Assembly: GCF_018334155.1 (NCBI RefSeq)
Contig: NZ_JAGXTP010000001.1
Coordinates: forward strand, 1,116,001 to 1,180,000
Direction: 5' to 3'
DNA from: Devosia litorisediminis
Lineage (GTDB): Bacteria > Pseudomonadota > Alphaproteobacteria > Rhizobiales > Devosiaceae
Length of the DNA stretch: 64,000 bases
The notes beneath the pieces were generated by a model. That model searched no databases. It saw only the letters and a program-made list of their open reading frames with translations, and had not been told where the DNA came from. Each line of letters starts with the position of its first letter. Position 1 is the first letter of the stretch. Positions 9,268 through 18,105 of this stretch are shown piece by piece. Both the position numbers and the translations under genes were made by a program.

Positions 9268-10449
9268 TTACTCGGGCTGCTGATCCTTGCCGGTATAGGC
9301 TTCCTCGACCCAGAACTGGTCGCGGCGATCAAAGCCGTTGAACGGGGTGAGCGACGCTTGGGTGTAGGCACCCATCAGACCGAATTCGATCCAGTCGTCC
9401 TCATCGATATCGGCCGGCAGGGTGAACACCTGAGGCAGCACGTCATAGCTGTCGCAGGTTGGACCCCAAATGGTGAAATCCGAGAATTCCTGCTCATTGT
9501 CATGCACCCGGGCGCCGCGCCATACGCGAACCGGCGGGGTGAAGTGCATGAATTTGACTTCCATAAGGCTGCCATAGGCACCGTCGTTGACGTACACGGC
9601 CTGGCCGCCGCGCTGATGCTTGACGCGCAACAGAAGCGAGGTTGACGAGGTTACCAGTGCGCGGCCGGGCTCGATGATCAGCTCCGGCTTGTTCTTGTCG
9701 CCGAAATGGTCGTTGACGGCGTTGCCGATGGTCTCGAAGTAATAGTCCATTGGCGGCGCTTCGCTGGTCGGGTAGGGGGCGGGATAGCCGCCGCCGATAT
9801 TGAGGCGTTTCAGTTCGATGCCGGATTCATCAACGATGCGCGATGCCGCAGCGATGTGGCGCTCATAGGCATAGGCGTCTTCGCACTGGCTGCCGACATG
9901 GAAGCAGAGGCTGGGCGTGTAGCCCATCTGCTCGACCATTGTGACGATTTCGGCGGCTGCCTGTTCCATGACGCCGAACTTGATGCCGAAGTCATAGGAT
10001 TTAAGCGCCTTGCCGGCCTTGAAGCGGGTGGTCACTTCCACATCGCGCGAGGGCGAAACGATCGCGGCCAACTGGTCGAGCTGCTGGGGGTGATCAATGG
10101 TGAAGGAGCGCACGCCGAATTCTTCGTAGGCGCGGGCGATTTCGCGCTTGTTCTTGATGGGGTTGTTATAGTGCATCACGGCGCCGGGCGCGTAGTCGCG
10201 CACCAGTTCCATCTCGGTATTGGAGGCCACGTCGAAGGCCTTCAAACCTTCGCGATGCAGCTGGGCGATAACGTGCGGGGATGGGTTGCACTTGACCGCA
10301 TAGGTCAGCAATCCGTCAAAGCCCTTCTTGAAGACCTTGGTGGCCTTGTGCAGTTCACGTTCAGAGAACAGGAAAGCCGGAAAATCGGGGGCTTCGGCCG
10401 CGATCAGCGCGGAGGTGTTCGGGTAAACGTGTTTCGGCTCGGTGGTCAT
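9268..10449 (-). CDS. Type III (alanine-racemase-fold) PLP-dependent ornithine/lysine decarboxylase
   Basis: This enzyme decarboxylates ornithine, and possibly lysine, to putrescine or cadaverine using PLP. The 393-residue product carries the PLP lysine in LLTYAVKCNPSPHVIAQL, the phosphate-binding GGGYPAPYP loop, EPGRALV, and the active-site cysteine in GPTCDSYDVL. It belongs to the eukaryotic-type ODC/DAP-decarboxylase fold, not the fold-I SpeC family. I start at ATG 10449 (MTTEPKHVYPNTSALIAAE) rather than 10521, because the extra residues look non-homologous and a promoter lies there. It is divergent from the Deg protease. Confidence 0.92.
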   Translation of the reverse strand: MTTEPKHVYPNTSALIAAEAPDFPAFLFSERELHKATKVFKKGFDGLLTYAVKCNPSPHVIAQLHREGLKAFDVASNTEMELVRDYAPGAVMHYNNPIKNKREIARAYEEFGVRSFTIDHPQQLDQLAAIVSPSRDVEVTTRFKAGKALKSYDFGIKFGVMEQAAAEIVTMVEQMGYTPSLCFHVGSQCEDAYAYERHIAAASRIVDESGIELKRLNIGGGYPAPYPTSEAPPMDYYFETIGNAVNDHFGDKNKPELIIEPGRALVTSSTSLLLRVKHQRGGQAVYVNDGAYGSLMEVKFMHFTPPVRVWRGARVHDNEQEFSDFTIWGPTCDSYDVLPQVFTLPADIDEDDWIEFGLMGAYTQASLTPFNGFDRRDQFWVEEAYTGKDQQPE

Positions 10450-10496
10450 GGACGACTGGCCTTTCGGGGCTGGGGAAAGCGAGAAAACGAGCGCTG

Positions 10497-10525
10497 CATA
10501 TAGGGCCGAGTGCCCCCTCACGCAA
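10497..10525 (-). promoter_or_regulatory. Probable promoter of the decarboxylase gene
   Basis: On the minus strand TTGCGT (10520-10525), a 17-base spacer and TATATG (10497-10502) form a plausible sigma-70 promoter, about 50 bases upstream of ATG 10449. Its position argues against the longer reading frame that would begin at 10521. Confidence 0.45.
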
Positions 10526-10541
10526 ACGATTATTTGGCGTC

Positions 10542-10570
10542 AAAATGCGTCACTTGCATGACGCCATTTT
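10542..10570 (+). promoter_or_regulatory. Large inverted repeat in the divergent decarboxylase/Deg intergenic region
   Basis: AAAATGCGTCA (10542-10552), a six-base centre and TGACGCCATTTT (10559-10570) form an 11-pair inverted repeat with one extra base. A further GGCGTCA copy lies at 10537-10543. It sits just upstream of the decarboxylase -35 region and about 80 bases before the Deg start. A dimeric regulator's operator is the likeliest reading. Confidence 0.5.
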
Positions 10571-10651
10571 CATGCCCGATTCCGGGCGTTTGCCTGTCGG
10601 GCGCACGCTTGGGAAACCGGTGTGCCACCACTATGGCTGGAGGTTTGGTTG

Positions 10652-12130
10652 ATGTCGATGCGCACGCTGGTAATGGCCGGAACCGCAATTGCGGTTCTGG
10701 CGATCGGAGGAACGCTGGCCTTTGCGCCGTGGAACGCCCCAAGCAGCGCCCAGACCACCATTTCTCAGCTCAGCGTCGCGCCGCCTGCTAACGTTGTCCG
10801 CGCGGTTCCCACCAGTGATGGTGCGGTCAAGCTGAGCTATGCGCCTGTGGTCAAGACGGTGTCGCCCTCGGTGGTCAACGTCTATGCCACCCGCATCGAG
10901 CAGCAATCGGTGTCACCCTTCGCCAATGACCCGTTCTTCTCGCGTTTTTTCGGCCAGCGGCAGTTCCAGAGCCGGCCGCGCGAATCCCAGTCGCTGGGCT
11001 CGGGGGTGATCGTGGAAGCCGGCGGGGTGATCCTGACCAACCGCCATGTCATTGAGGGCGCTACCGATGTGCGCATCGCGCTCTCGGATGGTCGCGAGTT
11101 TGCCGTCGATGTGGTGATCGAGGACGCCCAGACCGATCTGGCCGTACTGCGGGTGCAGCAGGCGGGCGGTACAGAGTTTCCGGCAATCACCTTTGCCAAT
11201 TCCGATGGTCTGGAAGTGGGCGATCTGGTGCTGGCGATCGGCAATCCGTTCGGGGTGGGTCAGACCGTGACCAGCGGCATTGTCTCGGCGCTGGCCCGTA
11301 CGGGTGTGGAGCGTTCGGATTATGAGTTCTTCATCCAGACCGACGCGGCGATCAATCCGGGCAATTCGGGTGGCGCACTGGTCGATATGGACGGCCATCT
11401 GGTGGGCATCAATACCGCGATCTATTCGCAAAGCGGCGGCTCGGTCGGTATCGGCTTTGCCATCCCGGCCAACATGGCGCGGCTGGTGGCTGACGCGGGC
11501 GTTGCGGGCGGCGAGATCGTGCGGCCCTGGTTCGGTGCCAAGATGCAGGCGGTCAATGCCGATATCGCCGCCAGCCTGGGCATGGCCGCGCCGCATGGGG
11601 CACTGATCACCGAGGTGGCGCCAGATGGTCCGGCCGCGCAGGCCGGCTTTGCCTCGGGCGATGTGATCCTGAGCGTGGACGGGCTGGCCGTCGATGATCC
11701 CAGCGCGTTCAATTTCCGGCTTGCCACGCGGCCCATCGGTCAAACCACCGAACTGGCCCGGCTGCGGAACGGCACTACTACCAATGTGATCTTCACCATT
11801 CAGGCGGCGCCCGTGGCTGACGAAACCATGATCGCACAGATTGATGGCGACTCCCGCTTTGCCGGGACCAGTGTGCGCCAGCTTGACCCGGCTCTGGCCG
11901 AACTCAAGGGGCTTCCCTATGACGCGACAGGTGTGATCATCACGGACATTGCGGCGGGTTCCCCGGCTCAGGCCATGGGGTTGCGCGTGGATGATGTGAT
12001 CATCTCGCTCAACGACATGGCGATGAATACCGCGCAGGCCTTTGCTGATACGGCATCAAAACGCGTACGGACCTGGCAGATCATCCTGCAGCGCGACGGG
12101 CGGGTGACGCGCAGTATCGTCAGCGGTTAG
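10652..12130 (+). CDS. HtrA/Deg-family periplasmic serine protease with two PDZ domains
   Basis: This protease/chaperone acts on misfolded periplasmic proteins. An N-terminal hydrophobic segment (residues 6-25) is a signal peptide or anchor. The catalytic triad is visible as H132 (LTNRHVIEGA), D162 (DAQTDLAVL) and S239 (INPGNSGGAL). PDZ domains follow at about 295-380 and 405-490. I start at ATG 10652, which has GGAGG eight bases upstream, giving 492 residues. It resembles DegP/DegQ/MucD, and the exact orthologue is not clear. Confidence 0.93.
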   Translation: MSMRTLVMAGTAIAVLAIGGTLAFAPWNAPSSAQTTISQLSVAPPANVVRAVPTSDGAVKLSYAPVVKTVSPSVVNVYATRIEQQSVSPFANDPFFSRFFGQRQFQSRPRESQSLGSGVIVEAGGVILTNRHVIEGATDVRIALSDGREFAVDVVIEDAQTDLAVLRVQQAGGTEFPAITFANSDGLEVGDLVLAIGNPFGVGQTVTSGIVSALARTGVERSDYEFFIQTDAAINPGNSGGALVDMDGHLVGINTAIYSQSGGSVGIGFAIPANMARLVADAGVAGGEIVRPWFGAKMQAVNADIAASLGMAAPHGALITEVAPDGPAAQAGFASGDVILSVDGLAVDDPSAFNFRLATRPIGQTTELARLRNGTTTNVIFTIQAAPVADETMIAQIDGDSRFAGTSVRQLDPALAELKGLPYDATGVIITDIAAGSPAQAMGLRVDDVIISLNDMAMNTAQAFADTASKRVRTWQIILQRDGRVTRSIVSG

Positions 12131-12170
12131 TTACCGGTTTGGCGGAATTTGCGATGCCTGGCTGTTCTGG

Positions 12171-12205
12171 TGTTCACTGGCGCGCTCGATCCGCGCTGGT
12201 GAACA
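12171..12205. terminator. Hairpin between the convergent Deg and VOC genes
   Basis: TGTTCACTGGCGCG (12171-12184) and CGCGCTGGTGAACA (12192-12205) pair over 14 positions with two wobbles around a seven-base loop. It lies between two convergent stops (12130 and 12223) and could end transcription or stabilise 3' ends from both sides, although no U-run is present. Confidence 0.55.
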
Positions 12206-12222
12206 GTGATGGCGCGGCGGGA

Positions 12223-12606
12223 TTACGTTGGCGCGTGGCAAACTGCTTCGATGTTGTTGCCGTCCGGGTCGCGCACGAATGCACCATAATAGCTGGCATG
12301 GTAGTGCGGGCGCAGGCCCGGCGCGCCATTGTCGGTACCGCCGGCTGCCATGGCGGCGGCATAGAATGCGTCGACCTCGGCCCGGTTCTGCGCCGAAAAC
12401 GCAAAATGCGCGGGTGGTTTCTGGGCGCCGGCCTCGGTCAGCCAGAAGGCCGCGCTGTCGCGCCCAAAGCCGCCGACCTTGACGCCGCCGGTGTGCTCCA
12501 GTGGCACCTGCAGCAGAAATGAGGCGCCCAGAGGGGCCAGAGCCTGTTCATAGAAGGCTTTGGCCTGGTCAAAATCGCTTACGCTGATGCCGGAATGGTC
12601 TATCAT
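12223..12606 (-). CDS. VOC-family (glyoxalase/bleomycin-resistance fold) protein
   Basis: The 127-residue product has one vicinal-oxygen-chelate domain: an N-terminal metal-type His in MIDHSGISVSDFDQAKAFYE, a central AHFAFSAQNRAEVDAFYAAA, and the C-terminal YYGAFVRDPDGNNIEAVCH, which supplies the usual acidic ligand. Such proteins are glyoxalases, dioxygenases or drug-binding proteins; the substrate is unknown. ATG 12606 begins the domain cleanly; the frame is open further upstream but would overlap the rarA start. Confidence 0.85.
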   Translation of the reverse strand: MIDHSGISVSDFDQAKAFYEQALAPLGASFLLQVPLEHTGGVKVGGFGRDSAAFWLTEAGAQKPPAHFAFSAQNRAEVDAFYAAAMAAGGTDNGAPGLRPHYHASYYGAFVRDPDGNNIEAVCHAPT

Positions 12607-12724
12607 GGTTGTCCCCGTCCAATTGATGGTGACCCTGAGATAGCGTCTGTTACTGACAGGGTGCGTCAGCAGAAGCGCTGCCCCCGGCGCGCTTGGCGCG
12701 ACAAGAATGAAATGATGATTGTGC

Positions 12725-14050
12725 ATGGCCGACCTTTTCGCAGCTGATCCCGATAGCGTCGTTGACAGCGACACTGCCCGCCCGCTGGCTGACCAACTGC
12801 GGCCGCGTTCGCTTGATCAGGTGATCGGGCAGACCCATTTGCTGGGCCCGCAGGGCACGCTGCGGCGCATGATCTCGTCGGGTCGGCTGGGCTCGCTCAT
12901 CCTGTGGGGGCCGCCGGGCACCGGCAAGACCACGGTGGCGCGCCTGCTCGCTGATCAGATCGGCTATAATTTCGAGCAGATTTCGGCCGTTTTTTCCGGG
13001 GTCGCCGACCTCAAGAAGGTGTTCGAGAAGGCACGCTTTGAGCGGCTGAGTGGGCACAAGACACTGTTGTTCGTGGACGAAATCCATCGCTTCAACCGGG
13101 CGCAGCAGGATGGCTTTCTGCCCGTGATGGAAGACGGCACGGTGGTGCTGGTCGGTGCAACCACGGAAAACCCGTCCTTTGAGCTGAACGCGGCTTTGTT
13201 GTCGCGCAGTCAGGTGTTGCGGTTTGAATCGCTGGGCGCCAGCGATCTGGAAGATCTGGTGGGGCGTGCAGAGGCGCTGACAGGGGCAACGCTGCCGCTG
13301 GAGCCAGAAGCGCGGGCCACGCTGCTGACGCTGGCTGATGGCGACGGGCGGGCCCTGCTGGGGCTTGTGGAAGAGGTGCTGGCATCGACCAAGCAGGGCG
13401 AGATGCTCGATGCCGCCGGTTTGCTGACCGTGGTGCAGCGCCGCGCACCCATCTACGACAAGGCAGCTGATGGCCACTACAATCTGATTTCAGCCCTGCA
13501 CAAGACCATTCGCGGCTCCGACCCCGACGCCGCGCTCTACTATTTCGCCCGCATGCTCGACGCGGGCGAAGACCCGCTGTTTCTTGCGCGTCGGCTGATC
13601 CGCATGGCGGTCGAAGATATCGGGCTGGCTGATCCACAGGCGCTGCCGCAGGCCGTGGCGGCGCGCGATGCCTTTCAGATGCTGGGCTCGCCCGAGGGTG
13701 AACTGGCGCTGGCCCAGACCGTGGTCTATCTCGCGCTCGCGCCCAAATCGAACGCGGTCTACACCGCCTTCAAGGCAGCCAGCAGCGTGGCCAAATCGAC
13801 CGGTTCACCGACGCCTCCCATGGTCATCCTCAATGCCCCGACCAAATTGATGAAGGGGGCTGGCTATGGCGATGGCTATATCTACGATCACGATACACCC
13901 GAGGGCTTTTCGGGGCAGCAGTATTTTCCTGAGACCATCGGCCGGCACAAATTCTATGAGCCAGTGGAGCGTGGGGCCGAGCGCGATTATCGCAAACGCG
14001 TCGACTATTTCGAGCGTCTGCGGGCCGCCAAGGCTGACAAGGGTGAATAG
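12725..14050 (+). CDS. rarA: Replication-associated recombination protein A (MgsA/RarA AAA+ ATPase)
   Basis: RarA is a clamp-loader-like AAA+ ATPase acting at stalled forks. The 441-residue protein has the Walker A GPPGTGKTT (62-70), Walker B LLFVDEIHRFN (114-124), sensor VGATTENPSFELN, and the C-terminal tetramerisation/MgsA region (LHKTIRGSDPDAALYY, VEDIGLADPQAL). ATG 12725 is used; a TTG two codons earlier is possible. It is convergent with the patatin gene, with six bases between stops. Confidence 0.95.
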   Translation: MADLFAADPDSVVDSDTARPLADQLRPRSLDQVIGQTHLLGPQGTLRRMISSGRLGSLILWGPPGTGKTTVARLLADQIGYNFEQISAVFSGVADLKKVFEKARFERLSGHKTLLFVDEIHRFNRAQQDGFLPVMEDGTVVLVGATTENPSFELNAALLSRSQVLRFESLGASDLEDLVGRAEALTGATLPLEPEARATLLTLADGDGRALLGLVEEVLASTKQGEMLDAAGLLTVVQRRAPIYDKAADGHYNLISALHKTIRGSDPDAALYYFARMLDAGEDPLFLARRLIRMAVEDIGLADPQALPQAVAARDAFQMLGSPEGELALAQTVVYLALAPKSNAVYTAFKAASSVAKSTGSPTPPMVILNAPTKLMKGAGYGDGYIYDHDTPEGFSGQQYFPETIGRHKFYEPVERGAERDYRKRVDYFERLRAAKADKGE

Positions 14051-14056
14051 AACGCA

Positions 14057-15184
14057 CTAGCGCGACTGCCAGCGCCCATTACGGCCGGCCTGATAGCCGT
14101 ATTGGTAGAGTGCGCTCAGCCATTGCGGGCTGCCAAATACGCTGGTGCTTTCGGGGAAATCTGCCGGAATGGCGGTGAGCCGGAACGCCAGTCCAGCCTT
14201 GCGGGCGGCGTTGTCCAATTGCTCGAGATTGCTGCGCCCGAGATATTTGAGCAGGGTGGGCACGGCGCGCTCGAGCAGTGACATGCTGGAAATCTGCACG
14301 GTGGCCGGGCTGGGAGCAACCACGCCGTTGAAGATCACATAGAGCTTCTGCACGCCGCTGCGGTTTTTGACGAAGGCTTCGTAGCCGCCGGGCATCAGCA
14401 AGACCTGCTCGGTTACCCCACCATCGACATGGAGTTCATCAAAACTCATGCCCTGTGCGGCGACATCGAGCATGACGGGTGGAAATACGCCCGGCACTGC
14501 TGTTGAAGCAAGGATGATCTGGTGCACCAGTTCGAGCCTGTTGGGCAGATTGCTGATGGCGATGGCGCCGATATCCCAGATCATGGGGCGCTGCGCGTTC
14601 AGATTGGTGGTACCGACATAGAGCCGGCGGCCCTGCTTGTGTTCGACCCCAATGGCGTTGAGCGCCTGCGTGTCCACCAGCTTGCGGATGGCATCGAGCA
14701 CCGGGACATTACTCATCACCGAAGGCGCGCCAAACAGGGCGCCCAGGAAATTGGCACCGGCCGAATTGTCCTTCTGGGTCAGGCTCGAGAACACGGTGCG
14801 CAGCCGGGCATCATAGTCCGAGCCGAGAAACGCCATGGGGGCGATCATGGCGCCCACACTGATACCGGTGACCACTTCGAATTCGGGCCGGCCGCCCTTG
14901 TCGGTCCAGCCCACCAGAAAGCCGGCGCCGTACGCGCCATTGATGCCGCCGCCTGAGAGTGTCAAATAGTCGACATCGCCGTCAGGGCCGGGCGCGACTT
15001 GCGCCTGTATTCTGGCGAATTCGTTATCGTCGCCCCAATAGCGTAGGCGCTGATCGGCGTGAATGGTGGCCTCGGCGACCAGTTGGGGTGGAACCTGCTG
15101 CCGTGACTGCAGGGTCGCACAGGCCGAAATGGCCAGCAGGGCCACCATGGCAAGAATGGATCGCAGGGCGGTGCTGATAGTCAC
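14057..15184 (-). CDS. Patatin-like phospholipase lipoprotein
   Basis: This is a predicted envelope lipoprotein (375 residues) with a patatin acyl-hydrolase domain. The signal peptide ends in an ISAC lipobox with lipid-modified C22. The oxyanion GGGINGAYGAG (78-88), nucleophile S109 in the GISVG elbow, and catalytic D254 in the VDGG motif are all present, so it should be an active lipase or phospholipase. The natural lipid is unknown. Confidence 0.88.
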   Translation of the reverse strand: MTISTALRSILAMVALLAISACATLQSRQQVPPQLVAEATIHADQRLRYWGDDNEFARIQAQVAPGPDGDVDYLTLSGGGINGAYGAGFLVGWTDKGGRPEFEVVTGISVGAMIAPMAFLGSDYDARLRTVFSSLTQKDNSAGANFLGALFGAPSVMSNVPVLDAIRKLVDTQALNAIGVEHKQGRRLYVGTTNLNAQRPMIWDIGAIAISNLPNRLELVHQIILASTAVPGVFPPVMLDVAAQGMSFDELHVDGGVTEQVLLMPGGYEAFVKNRSGVQKLYVIFNGVVAPSPATVQISSMSLLERAVPTLLKYLGRSNLEQLDNAARKAGLAFRLTAIPADFPESTSVFGSPQWLSALYQYGYQAGRNGRWQSR

Positions 15185-15298
15185 TGGCTCGGGTCTCGCA
15201 GTTCAGGCTGGCACCCAGGCCAGATGATATCGGTATGCAGGTGGCCAAGCCTTGCATATGGAAGTGTTCAATTGGTTATTGGTGGAGCAGGGCAGAAC

Positions 15299-15679
15299 AT
15301 GCAGGCAATTTTGTTGGTCGGGGCGGGCGGCGCCATTGGCGCGATGGCGCGATTTGGCCTGGCCAGTCTGGTCGGACGCCTGCTACCGATGTCGTTTCCT
15401 TTGGCGACATTGTTGATCAACATCATCGGCTCGGTGCTGATGGGCGTCGTGGTGGGGCTGATGGCCCGCTTCCTGCCGCCGCAGGCTGAAGGTCTGCGCT
15501 TGTTTGTGGCCGTCGGCGCACTGGGTGGTTTCACGACGTTTTCCTCGTTTTCGCTCGATACAATCGTGCTCATTGAGCGCGGCGCACTGCCACAAGCTGG
15601 CTTGTATGTGCTGTTGTCGGTTGTGGTTTGCCTCATAGGGCTTTATCTCGGGCTTTTGATGACCCGAGGCGTGGCATGA
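15299..15679 (+). CDS. crcB: Fluoride channel CrcB/Fluc
   Basis: This small dual-topology membrane protein exports fluoride. The 126 residues form four transmembrane segments with the family motifs GGAIGAMARF (10-19), LLINIIGS and GGFTTFSSFSLDT (phenylalanine-box region). I start at ATG 15299, with GGAG upstream; a longer frame from 15224 lacks family similarity. No fluoride-riboswitch consensus is visible upstream. It overlaps rluC by four bases (ATGA). Confidence 0.93.
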   Translation: MQAILLVGAGGAIGAMARFGLASLVGRLLPMSFPLATLLINIIGSVLMGVVVGLMARFLPPQAEGLRLFVAVGALGGFTTFSSFSLDTIVLIERGALPQAGLYVLLSVVVCLIGLYLGLLMTRGVA

Positions 15680-16662
15680 GTGGCGTTCAACAACGGCAGG
15701 TAGAGAGTGACGAAGACGGCATGCGTCTGGATCGCTGGTTTGCCCACCATTTTCCCCAGCTTGGCTTCGGACGGCTGCAGAAGCTGATCCGTAATGGCGA
15801 GGTCAGGGTCGACAAGGCCAAGGTCACGACCAGCACGCGCCTGTCGCCTGGTCAGACCGTGCGCATTCCGCCCATTGATGATCCCGGCGTCGTCAAGCCT
15901 GTCAAGGTCAACAATGATGACGTCAATACCATCCGGGACATGATCCTGTACGAGGATGACGACATCTACGTGCTCAACAAGCCGCATGGCCTTGCCGTGC
16001 AGGGCGGTACAGGAATGAAGCGCCATCTCGACGGCATGCTCAAGAGCCTGCCCAACAAGAAGGGCGAGCCGCCGCGGCTGGTGCACCGTCTGGATCGTGA
16101 TACTTCTGGCTGCCTGATCGTTGCCAAGACCAAATCGGCGGCCAGCCATTTTGGTGAAGTGTTCCGCTCGCGTTCGGCCCGCAAGATCTACTGGGCTATC
16201 GTGGCGGGCAATCCGCATCCGCAGCAGGGCGAGATTTCGTGCTTTCTGACCCGGCAGTCGACCGACGATGGCGAACAGATGGTCGTGGTCAAGAATGGCA
16301 CGCCGGGTGCCCAGCACTCGATGAGCTATTATTCGACTACGGACACGGCCAGTCGCCGCTTTGCATGGGTCACCCTCAAGCCGGTGACCGGACGGACCCA
16401 TCAGTTGCGTGTGCACATGGCGCAGCTGGGGACCCCGATCATTGGCGATCCTCGCTATTTCAACATCGAGAACTGGCAGGGCGCGCCAGGGCTGAGCTAT
16501 GGCCTGCATCTGCATGCGCGCCGCATTGCCATTCCTCTGCGCAATGGCGATCGTCTCGACATTTCAGCGCCATTGCCACCGCATATGCGGCACAGCTTTG
16601 AAACGCTGGGCTTTGACCCCGATCGCTACAGCGTTGGCAGCGATCCCGAGGACGGCAAATGA
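15676..16662 (+). CDS. rluC: RluA/RluC-family 23S rRNA pseudouridine synthase
   Basis: The 328-residue enzyme isomerises uridines in 23S rRNA. An S4 RNA-binding domain (about 15-75) precedes the catalytic domain with D140 in RLVHRLDRDTSGCLIVAK and the later VTGRTHQLRVHMAQLG motif. RluC is the likeliest orthologue from its length and S4 domain. It overlaps crcB upstream and the HAD gene downstream by four bases each, forming a coupled operon. Confidence 0.9.
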   Translation: MSGVQQRQVESDEDGMRLDRWFAHHFPQLGFGRLQKLIRNGEVRVDKAKVTTSTRLSPGQTVRIPPIDDPGVVKPVKVNNDDVNTIRDMILYEDDDIYVLNKPHGLAVQGGTGMKRHLDGMLKSLPNKKGEPPRLVHRLDRDTSGCLIVAKTKSAASHFGEVFRSRSARKIYWAIVAGNPHPQQGEISCFLTRQSTDDGEQMVVVKNGTPGAQHSMSYYSTTDTASRRFAWVTLKPVTGRTHQLRVHMAQLGTPIIGDPRYFNIENWQGAPGLSYGLHLHARRIAIPLRNGDRLDISAPLPPHMRHSFETLGFDPDRYSVGSDPEDGK

Positions 16663-17321
16663 TCCTTGTCATCTTTGACATGGATGGCACGCTGATCGAC
16701 ACCCAGGCGCTGATCACCGAGCACATGACGGCGACATTTCACGGTCTGGGGCTTGAGGCGCCATCGCCGGAAAAGTCCCGCCGGGTTATCGGGCTGTCTC
16801 TGCCCGTCGCCATGGCGCATCTCGCGGATACGCAGGATGCGGTGCTGGTTGACCAACTTGTAGAAGCCTATCGGGGGCACTACCGCGCATCACTGGTAAC
16901 CGATGCATCACGCGAGGCGCTGTTTCCCGGTGCACTTGATGCCCTCAAACGGCTCAATGCCCGCGATGACGTGCTGCTGGGCATTGCCACGGGCAAGGGA
17001 TTGACCGGGGTGCACCGCATTTTGGGGCTGCACGGTGTGGCCGACTACTTCACCACCTTGCAGACGCCCGATCACAACCCATCTAAGCCCCATCCGGGCA
17101 TGGTCCAGTCGGCGATGGCGGAGACTGGCGTCGATGCTGCGCAGACCGTGATGATCGGCGATACGACATTCGACATTGAGATGGGCGTGGCCGCGGGCTG
17201 CAAGACCATCGGCGTGACATGGGGCTATCACGAGCCGCGCGAACTGATCGCGGTGGGTGCGAGCACCATGATCGACCGCTACGACCAATTGGACGGCGCA
17301 ATCCGTCAACTCGTGGAGTAA
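16659..17321 (+). CDS. HAD-superfamily hydrolase (subfamily IA)
   Basis: The 220-residue product is a phosphoglycolate-phosphatase-like HAD enzyme. Motif I is FDMDGTLIDT with D7 and D9, motif II threonine is in LLGIATGKG, and motif III/IV is KPHPGMVQSA followed by VMIGDTTFDIEMG. The substrate is unknown. It is fused by four-base overlap to rluC and lies four bases before the ATP12 gene, an arrangement seen in other alphaproteobacteria. Confidence 0.88.
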   Translation: MILVIFDMDGTLIDTQALITEHMTATFHGLGLEAPSPEKSRRVIGLSLPVAMAHLADTQDAVLVDQLVEAYRGHYRASLVTDASREALFPGALDALKRLNARDDVLLGIATGKGLTGVHRILGLHGVADYFTTLQTPDHNPSKPHPGMVQSAMAETGVDAAQTVMIGDTTFDIEMGVAAGCKTIGVTWGYHEPRELIAVGASTMIDRYDQLDGAIRQLVE

Positions 17322-17325
17322 GTGC

Positions 17326-18105
17326 ATGCGCGACCAGCTCGAAGACATCCAGAAGCATCTCGATGATGGCTATGGCCGCGCGCAGCACCTGAACAAGGTC
17401 GAGCTGCCCAAGCGCTTCTACAAGGAAGTGGCGGCCGGGCCGGTCGATGGTGGGTTCACCGTGACGCTTGATGGTCGCCAGGTCCGCACACCGGGCCGGA
17501 AGATCCCCGTGATCGTGCCTGCGGCGCCGATTGCCACGGCCATGGCCAGCGAATGGGCCGCACAGGGCGAATTCATCAATCCGGGCACCATGCCCACTGT
17601 GCGCCTGATCAATTCGGGCGTCGAAAGCGGCGAAGACAGCGTGCCCGCTTTTCGCGATGAGATCGTCAAATTCGCCGGTGGCGATCTGCTGCTCTACCGT
17701 GCCGAAAGCCCGCAAGGGCTGGTGAGCGCGCAGGAGCAGCACTGGGACGACGCGCTGGTGCGTCTGGCGCGCCATTTTGGCGTCAGTTTCCAGCCTACCT
17801 TTGGCATTCTGCATCAGGCCCAGCCGCAGACGACGCTGGACCGGCTTGCCGAGGTCCTCGCGAACGAGCACCTGATTTCGCTGACTGCCATGGTGTCGAT
17901 GACCGGCCTGACCGGTTCGGGCCTGTTGACGCTGGGCTATTGGCACAAGCTGATCGACGCCGATGCCGTCTGGGCAGCAGCCCATGTCGATGAGGACTAC
18001 CAGATCACCCAATGGGGTTCTGACGAGGAAGCGGCCGACCGCCGGGCCATGCGCCGGGTCGAGTTCGACACTGCCGTGGCCGTATTGGAGGCGATGCGCG
18101 CCTAG
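17326..18105 (+). CDS. ATP12-family F1-ATPase assembly chaperone
   Basis: ATP12 proteins bind the F1 alpha subunit and help ATP synthase assembly; they are shared by mitochondria and alphaproteobacteria. The 259-residue protein contains PKRFYKEVAAGPVDGGFTVT, DGRQVRTPGRKIPVIVP and the AMASEWAAQGEFINPGTMP segment typical of the family. The TAG stop lies in CTAG (18102-18105), shared with the convergent folK stop. Confidence 0.9.
   Translation: MRDQLEDIQKHLDDGYGRAQHLNKVELPKRFYKEVAAGPVDGGFTVTLDGRQVRTPGRKIPVIVPAAPIATAMASEWAAQGEFINPGTMPTVRLINSGVESGEDSVPAFRDEIVKFAGGDLLLYRAESPQGLVSAQEQHWDDALVRLARHFGVSFQPTFGILHQAQPQTTLDRLAEVLANEHLISLTAMVSMTGLTGSGLLTLGYWHKLIDADAVWAAAHVDEDYQITQWGSDEEAADRRAMRRVEFDTAVAVLEAMRA

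Noticed and set aside
10450..10651. speF-type leader RNA for the decarboxylase
   Set aside because: The speF motif is found upstream of alphaproteobacterial ornithine decarboxylases, but the leader here would be only about 50 bases with no matching structure seen.
15185..15298. Possible fluoride riboswitch upstream of crcB
   Set aside because: I could not find the conserved pseudoknot sequence, and crcB is expressed as the first gene of an rluC operon; no support.
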